Of a DNA stretch of 64,000 nt, positions 12,065 through 24,120 are shown in pieces. The DNA comes from Elysia crispata (Eukaryota > Mollusca > Gastropoda > Plakobranchidae), in contig JAWDGP010006193.1 in NCBI GenBank assembly GCA_033675545.1, forward strand, positions 1 through 64,000. The letters run 5' to 3'. The translations under genes and the position numbers were made by a program. The first letter of the stretch is position 1. Each line of letters opens with the position of its first letter. The notes under the pieces were generated by a model that searched no databases, had not been told where the DNA came from, and saw only the letters and a program-made list of their open reading frames with translations.

Positions 12065-13960
12065 AAACAAGACATTAAAGGCTAGAATTTGTTAAAACGC
12101 AGAGGTTAGCCACTCGTCCTTGAAATATGTAAAGCAGCCCCCCCCCCTCCCCTACGATTCTCCCTTTAAATCCTTCAACAGGCAACCAACAACCAGGCAG
12201 AGTGTGCGCATACTCACACATACACACTCTTACATGCATATCTATGGTAGGCTTCATAAATAATATTGTTGTTTGAAAGCAATTCTTTTTAATTAATTTA
12301 ATTTAATGGTTTGAGAATATTTACAAAATGTTATCGCCCAGACCATGACGAGGCTCCTCCCACCACTATCCCTGTATGCCTTGTTATAGCAATTGTCTCA
12401 ACCGGTATAGCTCTATTTCTAGTCATTCAATCTTTTAAATCAAAATAAATCTTCTAGGAAAATAAAATACATGTAATTTGTATACTCTAAAATCATTGAT
12501 GTATGTCTAGATCTAGATTTCAGAACTAAAATATACATTTGTCTGAGATAGCCATATCTTGTGTCAAACCAAGAAAATTAAGTTCAGTTCATGTATTTAG
12601 AAACAAACCCACGCCTCGTTCTTAAAGCTACTGGACTTTGCAAAACACGTGGTTTGTACAAAACCTTTACAGAGGTTGTGGATTTTTAGTGGCCTTTAAT
12701 AGAAGGAAGTGTGTGGTATTTAGTTTAAACTAAGGTAGAATTCAACCAGCCATCATATTCTTGTGTCAAATTTGGTTCATTTGTTTCCGTTTGTTTTTTT
12801 TTAAAAAAACAAAACAAAACAAAAACAAACAAACAAACAAACAAGAAAACAGACCACTGGTGTCTGTCCGCCCGATTCTGTCCACCAGTGAAGTGAGCGT
12901 GTTCACTCTTGTTGATTCGACTATTTTATCAATGAATGGCTGAATGTAGCAAAGACATGCTGTAGCCTTGACAGGTTATATCAACGGAGCTAGTTTTCAG
13001 GCACCCGAAACGTCCAACACTAACAGAATTTGCCAGCACTCGAATAAACTAAAAAATCAATGATACTTTTGATGAGCAGTTCCACAACACTCGCGCTGAA
13101 CTCAGAGGCCAAAAAAAAAACAAAAAAAATCAAGACCCAGAGTCAGACAAACAAGCATAGAGATCAACAGTAATACTTGGAGAAAAAAAAGTCACTCACG
13201 CACACAAACCAACTCATACCTTGACTTTGAGACAAGACTGTTTCAATCCCCTGCTGCATTAATTTTCCAGTTTTATCCCCCCTCCCCCCATACACACGCG
13301 CTGGTGAAAATTCGACATGCTCACAGGGCGTACGAAGAGCTTGGTGAGTATGGCGATATCCAGCAGTTAGTGAGTTGGCCTTTCTAACTATTAAGATCAC
13401 TGTGATTCTCAGGAAAGAGCGAAGTTTTACATAAATCTAGATGGCAAAATAAACCCATATGCAATTAGCTTAGAATATGGAGACCTATTGTTCTAGATCT
13501 AGTCTCTTAATCTACACCATACCAGATTCTAAATTTGATTTCTTTTAATTGTGGAGCTCAGTTCAGTTACCTTGTGTGTGGCATGAAAGATCTTGGAGGA
13601 AAGAGAGACCAGCAGGTTTCTAGTTATAAAGCCTCCATATAGGCCTTCTTCTAATCCAAAGAATACAGATCTCCAAAGTTGATTCGGACGCTGATCAGTA
13701 CCGTATCAGTTATCTAGATGTGTAGATCGGATATCATGGAGATTTTTTATGGCTGTGGAACCAAAGCATAATATAAAATGACTTAACTCAAGCTATTCTT
13801 GTATAATCATATATCTGAATTAGTATCTCTTAGTGCCTAATCTAGTCTCATACCTTGATACGCAGACTTTTTCTTTAAATATTACAGATTGACTTCCAAC
13901 AAAAAAGTAATGTTCTCACACTTTCTCCATTGTTTTTTTCTGCCTTTGAATTATGCAGCT
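12065..13960. other. No feature seen
   Basis: AT-rich sequence with AGATCTAGATC-type words (12515, 13495) and short A-rich runs (12802-12850, 13110-13130). I see no exon, RNA gene or transposon end. Confidence 0.5.
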
Positions 13961-13961
13961 T

Positions 13962-14014
<53 letters not shown>

Positions 14015-14025
14015 GTGTGTGTGTA
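13961..14025 (+). repeat. A(n)-(AT)n-(GT)n microsatellite
   Basis: A run, then about 32 bp of AT, then a short TG tract, immediately left of the 650-bp array. Confidence 0.9.
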
Positions 14026-14189
14026 ATTTTTTTTAATATGTATGTATTCTAAAACTACATTCCTTCTGAACTTTATATACTTACACTAAATTGAATGTAA
14101 ATACTTTGACCTACTTCTATTTTCATTTTCTGTTTCCTTCACAAAAATGTTCTCCACTTTTTAAAAAAAAATTATGATTCGGTTACACA

Positions 14190-17100
14190 TCACAAAAATA
14201 TTGAGTTGGAGATGGAAAGACAAGAAGTTAAGGACTAAGAAGGGGAGTTTGAAGAGTTACGCTTGATATCATCATGCCAGAAGAAAAGACGACAATAAAA
14301 GAAAAGATAAGAGGACAGCATTCTTCAGGCATTCTATGGGGATCAAGATCTACAGGAAAGCAGACTATAAAGCTATGAAAACACAAATAAAAAAGAGCAG
14401 GTCAGCTGCAATGGTGAAAATAGATATATACACACCTGAGAAAAAAAAAATTGCCTATAGATTTAAGTCAGTCTGTTGTTACAACCTTTTAAAAAGAAAA
14501 GTTTTTTTTTTTTTTTGCTTTACTTATCTTTATTTTTTTCCTTTTCATTTCTACTTGTGTTAGCCTTGGTAAATATATCTCAATCTCTGCTTTTCAGTCC
14601 AGATTTTCTTTTCAACTGATTAATTTAGATTCTGCTCTTTGGCTTTTAGATTTGGAAGCTTGTTGTGCAACACAAAAGAAAAATCTTCTGACACTTTCTC
14701 TCAAAAATGCTATTTAATGTTTCATTTATATTTGTATATTATATATGTATGTATATATAGGCACTTAAAATTGAATGGATTGCTTTCTCCTATTTTTTTT
14801 TTTCAGTTTGTTTTGCCTGGTAAAATTGTTCTCCATAATTGAAATTAGTTATCTTTTGATATTATGTTTCCAGAATACAGAAGGCAAAGTCGCAAAAGAC
14901 CTGAAGTTAAGGAGCATGAAGAGAAGCTGGAAGAGAGTTGTGTGACTGGTTAGCTAAGATTTTTCATAGGCAGAAGACGAGATCTCAGTAAGGAAAAGAC
15001 CTGGATGACTGAACATTGAGATCTACAAGAACTATATGGACCAGGAACTATCAACAACATGAATCAAAAAGGCCAGGTCAGCTACTATCCACAATTTTTA
15101 CATATTGGTTTGCTATTCCTCTGGAAAGATTCTGGATCTGTAAACTCCTTCCTTTCGTTCAAAATGAAGACGAAAGAAAATTTTTTACTAGTTTTATCTG
15201 TAGTTTTTTTCCTATGAACGTTTGGGATCACAGAGGGTGAAGGCACAAAGACCAGTCCAGAAGTTTAGGACCAGGAAGAATAGCTGGAAGAGAGCCTAGG
15301 AGTGTAAAGCTAACAATCTCCGTGCTCAAGAGACAAGTTGAGAGAAAAGAAAGACTTGGAGGACTGAAACATTGAGTCATTCAAGAACTACATGGACCAT
15401 GAACTAAAAAAACAAAAAATTACACAAGTGTAAGCAACATGTACCAACAAGACATTGTCATGGTAAAGAACAAGGGTCACAGGTAAAGCTACTCTTCGTG
15501 TCAGAATCATATGGCCTTCAACTCCTTCGCTTGCACCAACCATGAAAGGGACTGTAATATTATTTTTATACTTTTGTCGTGTAGATTCTCAATTTTTTTA
15601 GGTATAGATAAAAACCAGCTTTTCAGTCACGTTTTTTTTTTATCAGATTTGATTTACATTCTGCTTTTATATCTTTGGATATTACAGCCTTTTTTCGAAC
15701 AGTAAAATTATACATATATTTTTTAATGTTACTTTTTATTGTTCTATGCAAAGAAAATTGAATGAAAAATCTATTTCCTTTTTCCTTTTTTTTTTATTTT
15801 TTTTTTGTGTGGCATAAGTTTTCTCCAAGTTTGAAATAAGTTGCATAATGATATTAGGTTTTAAGACCACAGAAAGCAATGATGGACAGATTAGAATGTT
15901 AATTACGAAATAGGAGTTTGAAGAGGTAACTGGGACCCTTAAGCTAGATAATACGACAAAATAAAATAAGAGAAGAAAACAGCATTCTTCAGGCGAACTG
16001 GACAATGAGAATCAAGAAAGCAGGCTATAAATATTCAGAACACAAATAAAAAAGACCAAGTCAGCTACAATAGTTAAGAGACATATATACAAACCTCGGG
16101 AAAAAAATTGCCCATCTATGTCTGTCTATTGCTACAACCTTTCAAAAGAAAGTTTCTTTTTTTTTTTTTTTGCATCATTTAACTGTATTTTTTTCCTTTT
16201 TATTTGTACTTTGGTTTAGCCCTGGTGAATACCAGCTCAATCTCTCTTTTTCAGCCAAGACTTAATTTTTAACTGATTAGTTTAGATTCTGCTCTTTAGC
16301 TCTTAGATTTTGAACCTTGTTTTGCAACTCAAAATAAAAATATTCCTCTACTTTCTTTCAAAATTCCTTTTCAATGTTTTATATATATGGTCATAAAATT
16401 GAAAGAAATTGCTTTGTCCTATTTTATTTTTCATTTTGTTTTGCTGGTAAAATTGTTCTCTATAATTGAAATAAGTCATATTGTGATGTAACCTTACAGG
16501 ATCACAGAAGAGAAAGACACAAAAGATTTCAAGTTGAGGAGCATGATAGAAAGCTGAAAGAGAGTTCTGTGAGTGGTTAGCTAAGATTCTCCATGGGCAG
16601 AAGACAAGATGACAGTAAGGAAGAGACCTGGAGGACTGAACATTGAGATATACAAGAACTACATAGACCAGGAACTAAAGATACAAAATGTTACACAAGT
16701 GTAAACAACATGTACAAAAAAAGACATGGTCAAGGCAAAGAACAATGGTCACAATTAAGGTAGCTACTCTTCTTGTCAGAATCACGAGCCTTCAACTCCT
16801 TGGCTTGCACCAACCATTAAACGGCATGAAATTCTTTTTTTTAACTAATGATATTTTGTATTTTTGTCCTTCAAATTCTTCGTATTATTTGGTTTAGATA
16901 AAAACATGCTGAATTCCTCCTTTCCAATCTATGCTTTTTTAAAAGGATTTGATTTACGTTCTGCTTTTATGTCTTTGGATATAACAGCCTTTTTCGCAAC
17001 AAAAAAAATATGTAAATGTTCTGAAACTTTCTCCCAATATTCCTTTTTAAAGTTTCATGTACGCCAAAATTGAATGTAAATTCTTTCTTTTATTTTCATA

Positions 17101-20100
17101 CCTCATTTGTTTTTATATGGTGAAATTGTTCCTCATATTTGAAATAAGTCATATTATATTATTGTGTTTTGAGATCACAGAAGATGAAGATGTAAAGACC
17201 TGAAGTTGAGGACAATGAAGAGAAGTTTCCAGAGGTACTTGGGACCCTTACAATAGGGATCACCATGCCTAAATGAGAATATGACAATAAGAAAGAAATT
17301 GAAGAACAACACCTTTAGCCTTTCTGAACTACAGGGGTCATGATCTACAGGAAAGAAGACTACAATGCAATCAACATTACGAGTCAAAACGGCCAGGTCA
17401 GCTACTATCCACAATATTTACAAATTGGTTAGCTACACCACTGAAAAGAATATGGATCTGGAAACTCCTTCTTTTCTTACAAACTGTAGATCAACAGAAA
17501 TGGGGTTTTTTGCTTGTTTTATCTGCATTTTTAAAAAATTTTGGTTTCCTCTATGTTAAAATCTGCTGAATTTTTTTCTTTCTAGGTAGGATATTTTTAA
17601 AACTCATTTAATTTAGATTTTTCTTTTCGTCTTTTATATTACACAGTTTGTTTTGCTACACAAAAGAAAAATATTCCAACAATTTCTTTCAACTTCCTTT
17701 CAATGATTCACATGCAAAAAATATTGATTATAAAATGCTTTCTCCTATCAATAATTTAATTTTGTAATGAATGGCAATATTAGTCTCCATATTTGAAAAA
17801 ATCATGATATTACATTTTGAAATCACAGAGGGTGAAGCCGCAAAGATCAGTCCATAAGTTTTTGCACAGGAAGAGTAGCTGGAACAGAACCTAAGACTGT
17901 AAAGCTAAGGATCCATGTGTTCAAGAGACAAGTTGAGAGAAAGGAAAGATCTGGAGGACTAAAACATTGAGTCATTCAAGAACAATTAGGACCAGGATCT
18001 AGAGAAACAAAAAATTACCCAAGTGTAAACAACATGTACTATGAAGTCATCGTCATGGTAAAGAACAATGGTCACAGGTAAGGCAGCTACTCTTCTTGTT
18101 AGAGTCATGTAGCCTTCAACTTCTCGGCTTGCACAAACCTTTAAATGGCATCGAATTTTTTTTTTTTTTGCTATTGATATTTTGTATACTTTGTTCTTTG
18201 AATTCTTCTTATTATTTGTTATATAGAAAACATGCTGAATTCCTCTTTTCCAGTCAAGGTTTTTTTTAAAGGACTTGATTTACATTCTGCTTTTATGTCT
18301 TTGGTTATTACGGCCTTTTTTGCAACAAAAAGAAAAGATGTATATGTGTTCTAAAACTTTCTCCCAATATTCCTTTTTAACTTTTCATACAAGCCAAAAT
18401 TGAATGTAAATTGTTGCTTCTATTTCTATATTTCAATTTTTTTTTGCTGGAAAAAGTGTTTCTTATATTTAAAATAAGTCATATCATATTATTGTGTTTT
18501 GAGATCACAGAAGGTGAAGATGTAAAGACCTGAAGTTGAGGACCATGAGGAAAAGTTTCCAGAGATACATGGGACCCTTACACCAGGGATCACCATGGCC
18601 AAATGACAGTTTGACAATAAGAAAAAAAATTGGAGGACAACACCGTTAGCCTTTCTGAACTCCAGGGGTCATGATCTGCAGGAAAAAAAACTGCAATGCT
18701 GTCAACAACATGACTCAAAAAGACCAGGTAAGCTACTATCCACAATATTTTTACATATTGGATAGCTACACCGCTGAAAAGAACCTGAATCTGTAAGTTC
18801 ATTCTTTTCCTACAAACTGTAGATAAACAAAAATGTTTTTTTTTGCTTTTTATTTATTAGTATTGTTTTTCTTTGAACTTTTTTTTCCCCATATGTTAAA
18901 ACCTCCTAAATTTTTCCTTTTGTAGTCAGGACTTTTTTTAAAAGCATGTTATTCATATTTTTCTCTTCAGCTTTTAGATTACACAGCTTGTTTTGCAACC
19001 CAAAGAAAAATATTCCAACACTTTCCCCCAGACTTTCTTTTAAATGATTTGTATGCAAAACAAATGGAATATAAAGGCTTTCCTATATTTATTTGAGAAT
19101 TTTCTCCTTTTAATTCTTAGTTGTATTTAGAATAGGTGAAAACCTTCTGAATTCCTCTTTTCCATTAATTTTTTTGTTTTTAACAGATGTTATTCATATT
19201 CATATTATATATTTGGGTATTACAGCTTTTTTTCAAAGTACATGGACCAGGAATGAAAAATACAAAAAGTTACTTGATGAAACATTATGTACTAAGAAAT
19301 CATGGTCTATGCAAAAAACAAAGGTCACAGGAAAGTCAGCTACTCTTCTTGTCAGAAGCATGAAGCCTTCAAGTTCTTCACTTAGTCCAACCATAAAGCG
19401 GCTTGTAATTTTTTTTTTGCAATTTGATAATTGTAATTTTGTCCTCAGGATTATTTGGTATAGATGAAAATCATGCTGAAATGCTCTTTTCCAGTCAGGA
19501 TTTTTTTAAAAAGGAATTGATTTACGTTCTGCTTTTATGTCTTTGGATATTACAGCCTATTTTGCAAATGACAAAAATATATACATGTTCTAACACTTTC
19601 TCCCAATATTACTTTTTAACCTTTCATCGCACAAAAAATTGAACGTAAATTCTTTCTTCTATTTCTATATTTCATTTATTTTTGCATGACAAAATTGTTC
19701 CTCCTATTTGAAATAAGTCATATCATATTACTGTGTTTTGAGAACACAGAAGGTGAACATGCAACGATCTGAAGAGAAGTTTCCAGAGATACTTGGGACC
19801 CTTACGCTAGGGATCGCCTTGGTCAAATGACAATATGACAGACAGAAATAAACTGGAGAACAACACCTTTTGCCTTCTTGTCTTCAGGGGTCATGATCTT
19901 CAGGAAAGAAAACTATAATGCTGTCAACAACATGGATCAAAAAGGCCAAGTAAACTACTATCCACAATATTTACAAATTGGTTAGCTACACCTCTGAAAA
20001 GAAACTCCTTTTTCTCCTACAAACTGTAGAAAACAGAATTTTTTTTTGCTTGTTTCATGTGGATTTTTTATCACGTGGAATTTTGGTTTCCTATATGTTA

Positions 20101-21590
20101 AAATATGCTGAATTTTTCCTTTTCCTTTTTGAAAAGTCATTTAATTTAAATTTTTCTCTTCCACTTTTAGATTTCACAGTTTGTTTTGCAGCACAAAAGA
20201 AAAAAATTTTCCATGACTTTATCCCCTACTTCCTTTTTGATGATTCATATTAAAAAAAATTGAATATAAATGTTTCTTTTATTCTTTTTTTTTTTGCATT
20301 TTTTTACATTGGATTCTTCGTATTATTGGGAAAAGATAAAAACCTGCTGAATTCCTACTTTTCAGTCAGGGTTGGTTTTTAAAGGATTTGACTCCATTGA
20401 TACTGTCTTTGGAAAGAAAGTTTCTTTTTCTTTTTGGTTTATTTATCTTTACTTTTTTTCTTTCAATTTGTACTTTGGTTTAGCATTGGTGAGACTTTTT
20501 TTCAACTGATTAATTTAGATTCTTAATGAAGGACAGATTAATTTGAGATCAAAACAGGAGTAAAACAAGGATGCCTACTGTCGCCTTTCCTATTTATCCT
20601 AGCGCTGGATTGGCTGCTGAAGGAAGTTGCAAGGGGAAAAAGAAACGGAATTCAGTGGACTCTGTGGAATCAGCTGGATGACCTGAATTTCGCAGATGAC
20701 ATAGCTCTATTATCACACAACCACGATCAAATGCAAAATAAAACAAAACTTCTCAGAGTTACATCCCAAACCATTGGACTAAGAATACACCCAGGGAAGT
20801 CAAAATTCTCAAAGTCAAAACTTCAGGATCAGAAACGATTATGGTGGGGGGCAGTCAGTTAGAGGAGGTCTCAGAGTTCACATATCTAGGCAGCATTATT
20901 GATGACAAAGGAGGAACAGGAGAAGATATAAAGACGAGGATAGGTAAGGCACAAGCAGCATTTTGATTATTGAATAAAGTATGGAAGGATCGAAAAATCT
21001 CTATGAGGACAAAAATAAGGCTCTTTCAATCAAATGTCAAGTCGGTACTCTTGTATGGCAGTGAAACTTGGAGCCTTAAAAAAACTTTATCTTCAAAACT
21101 GCAAGTCTTCATCAACACCTGTTTAAGACGGATAATGAAAATTAAATGGAGTGACAAGGTTCATAACAATATTCTATGGAAAAGAACAGGAGAGGAACCA
21201 ATAGATAAAGAGATAGGACGTCGTAAATGGAGATGGATTGGACACACGCTGAGAAAACCAACAAGTAGCATTACCAGGCATGCACTTCAATGGAACCTGC
21301 AAGGCAAGGAAGGGGTAGACCACAGACAAATTGGCGGAGACAGGTAGAGGAGGACATGAAAAGGGTAGATATCAGCTGGAGGGAAGCTGCAAGGAATGCC
21401 CAGGATAGGGATAAGTGGAAGTCTGTTGTTTGTGGCCTATACCCTGAGAAAGGGTGAGAAAGGCATTGATGATGATGATGAATTTAGATTCATCTCTTTG
21501 GCTTTCAGATTTCAAAGCTTGTTATTGACCCAAAAGAAAAAGTATTCCTACACTTTCTCTCAAAATTCCTAAGTGCATGTATATATATTC

Positions 21591-21623
<33 letters not shown>

Positions 21624-22660
21624 TATGTATATATGTATACACTTAAAATTAAATGGAATTGCTTTCTCTTATTTTTTTTTATTTGCCTGGTAAAATTGAT
21701 CTCCGTAATTGAAATTAGTCATATTGTGATATTATCTTTCAAGATCACAGAAGAGAATGATGCAAAAGACCTGAAGTTAAGGAGCATGAAGAGAAGCTGG
21801 AAGAGAGTTCTGTGAGTGGTTACCTAAGATTCTCCATGGGCAGACTACAAGATGACAGTAAGAAAGAAACCTGGAAGACAAAACATTGATATATACCAGA
21901 ACTATATGGACATAAACTAAAGATACAAAAAATTACACCGGTACTAAGAAGACATGGTCAAGGCAAAGAACAATGGTTATAGGTAAGGCAGCTACTCTTC
22001 TTGTCAGAATCATGCAGCCTTCAACTCCTTTGCTTTACCAACCATGAAAGGGACTGTAATATTATTTTTTGCATTTTTGTGCTTCAGATTCTTATTTTTT
22101 TTTTTAGTATAGATAAAAACCTGCTGATATCCTCCTGTCAATCACGTTTTCTTTTTTTTTTTTAACAGATTTGATTTACATTATGCTTTTATATCTTTGG
22201 ATATTACAGCCTTTTTTAAACATTTAAAATATACATATGTTTTCTAATACTTCTTCCAAAATTCCTTTTTAATGTTATATGCAAAGAAAATTGAATGAAA
22301 ATTCTTTTTCCTATTTCCTTTTTTTCCATATTTTTTGTGTGGCAAAAGTTTTCTCCAATTTTGAAATAAGTTACAACATGATATTAGGTTTTAAGATCAC
22401 AGACGACAATGATGGAAAGACTAGAAGTGAAGGACCAACAAAGAGTGTTTGAAGAGTTACCTGGGACCCTTATCCTAGATATCATCATGGCCAGAAGACA
22501 GGACGACAAAAAAAAAAAAAAGAGATAAGAGGACAGCATTCTTCAAAAAACTGGACTATGGGGATCAGGATCTACAGAAAAGCAGGCTATAAAGCTAATA
22601 AAAACACAAATAAAAAAGACCAAGTCAGCTTCAGTGGTGAAGATTGGCTGACAATGAAAT
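14190..22660 (+). repeat. Divergent tandem array of about 650-bp monomers, types D, C, A and B
   Basis: Monomers recur every 630-690 bp. Each has a purine-rich half of about 200-300 bp opening with an 'atcacagaag'-like word, then a T-rich half containing 'gatttacattctgctttta', 'tctttggatattacagcc' and 'aaataagtcatat'. Openings lie at about 14190 D, 14874 C (joining type A after 15048), 15229 B, 15868 D, 16500 C, 17175 A, 17822 B, 18508 A, a truncated B near 19240, 19742 A, 21746 C and 22397 D. Types A and D share 'gggacccttac'. Types B and C share 'gaggactgaaacattgag' and 'catggaccaggaacta'. The series D-C-A-B suggests a 2.6-kb higher-order unit. Divergence is high, so the array is old. It may be a decayed exon array or a complex satellite. 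Confidence 0.8.
20523..21480 (+). mobile_element. 5'-truncated LINE (reverse transcriptase C-terminal part)
   Basis: Inserted in the 650-bp array with an exact 11-bp target duplication, AATTTAGATTC, at 20512-20522 and 21481-21491. It encodes the late RT domain: GVKQGCLLSPFLFIL, then LDDLNFADDIALLS with the FADD catalytic box. Further on are YGSETW, a RRKWRWIGHTLRK segment and the usual C-terminal end. It ends in a short (GAT)n tail, typical of such elements. The 5' end begins inside the RT domain. There is a frameshift between about 20815 and 20875 and a TGA at about 20963 in an otherwise open frame, so it is dead. Clade not assigned with certainty. Confidence 0.93.
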
Positions 22661-22689
22661 ATTTCATTGTAAACCTACATTATCTCTTT

Positions 22690-23597
22690 GCACTGAGTGG
22701 AATGGGCCAGTGTTCACCGGTCTGCCTGGTTTCGCTCTTCCATCCCCCTTCCCCTGATGTTTCAGAGTGGCTAAGAAAAAGAAAAGCCCAACTCGTACTG
22801 GAATGCATAATCGAAAGTAACCAATCGCACTTTAGCGATACTTAGTCACTGTGTCTTAGTAGATCTAGTGTATACAGCACTCACTTCGATTAGAACGCTT
22901 TCACAACTTCCAATTTCACTAGCTTCAGTCTAACTTGCGCTCGCATTGTCTAGATCTACGGTAACATACCAACTACACTAGATCATTTTCCTGCAGCAGA
23001 AACCTAGAGTCCCATCAGGCTGCTCGTTTATTATTTTTAATTTAGCCCAGCCGTACTACAAATATACAAGATAACGACTAGAAAACTGACCACCCTCACT
23101 TTAAAACACAAGACTGAACTTATCGACGAAGTTGAAAAGAAAACTAAGAAACAGAAAGATGTTGCAGCTGAATTTGATGTGCCGGCTAACACTGTCTCCA
23201 CTATTATGAAAAAGAAGGACCATTATCGGGACCTATACTTTTCTGGTCAGACTGATTCCTCATTTACGCTTATGTTGGAATTGTATTTAAATCTTTCATT
23301 GTATTATTATTATTATTCTGGGTAAAATAAAATTAATTAAATCATATAACATCATGCTAATAATAAAGATGAAACGAAGAAAAAAACAAACTAACAAGAT
23401 AAAACAACAAAAGAATAAAAGACATAATAATACACGTAGTACATACATGTACACAATCTGATATGGGGGAGGTGCTAAGCAATTTTTTTTTTCAAACAGG
23501 GGAGGTAAGTCAATAATCACATAACTCGATTTTTCACCTAAGTCGATCTTTTTACTTATGTCCCCTGGAGATCCACTTAAGCAGTATCAACTGTATT
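22690..23597 (+). mobile_element. Broken pogo/Tigger-type DNA transposon
   Basis: At 23078-23215 a frame reads TRKLTTLTLKHKTELIDEVE, then KQKDVAAEFDVPANTVSTIM. This is the CENP-B-type N-terminal helix-turn-helix of pogo-superfamily transposases. The frame soon runs into AT-rich (ATT)n sequence and stops, so the catalytic DDE part is absent. The right terminus, read inward, starts CAGTTGATACTGCTTAAGTG and is followed by TA at 23596-23597. No matching left terminus was found at the junction with the 650-bp array. The stretch 22690-23075 may be its leader. Non-autonomous and inactive. Confidence 0.75.
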
Positions 23598-24071
23598 AGT
23601 TGTATCTAAGGATCTCAATCAATATAAATCACATTGATTATGGTACCTCTATGGTTTGACATGCTCAAAACAAAATGATGTAGGACTTTAACTTTATAGC
23701 GAGCAAGTCTTTGTAATGCTAGGAGAAATCGAAAAAATCATGCCTAAGGGATAAGGTTTCACTTCAAAGAACTTTCCATTACAGTGAAGAATACTTCTTT
23801 AATACTTCCCCTCATTGTTCATATTCATCTAAAGTGCTTCCACAATAAAATGATGTAGAAAAGAGTTGCATCCTCTTCTTTTCTTTTCTAATCATGAAAC
23901 GTTTCACATATAGGCCTACTTGTTTAAGACACAGATTCTTTACTGACATGGTAACAATTTTTTACTACATGATTTTTCTTTCAATAATGCTGTAAGTGTG
24001 ACTGTGAGTTCTTTTAAGTTAAAGTGTAAACAATCACCCAACTTAGACTTATATGGACAAAGAGCACAAAA

Positions 24072-24120
24072 TTTAAAATTACATTTATTATGTTTCGCCT
24101 AAAAATTGGCTTCATCAGTG
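24072..24120 (-). other. CTGATGA...GAAAC motif resembling a hammerhead core
   Basis: The minus strand reads CTGATGAAGCC, an AATTTTTA loop, then GGCGAAACA, followed 7 nt later by TGTA. This has the CUGAUGA and GAAA core boxes, a 3-bp GCC/GGC stem II and an ACA/UGU stem III before a UA cleavage-type site. The expected stem I does not pair, so catalytic activity is doubtful. Similar motifs occur in tails of Penelope-like elements, but no flanking element was recognised. Confidence 0.3.

Noticed and set aside
11428-12078. A 216-codon plus-strand frame rich in Ser and Leu
   Set aside because: A long frame is expected in a pyrimidine-rich strand with CT arrays; no conserved motif.
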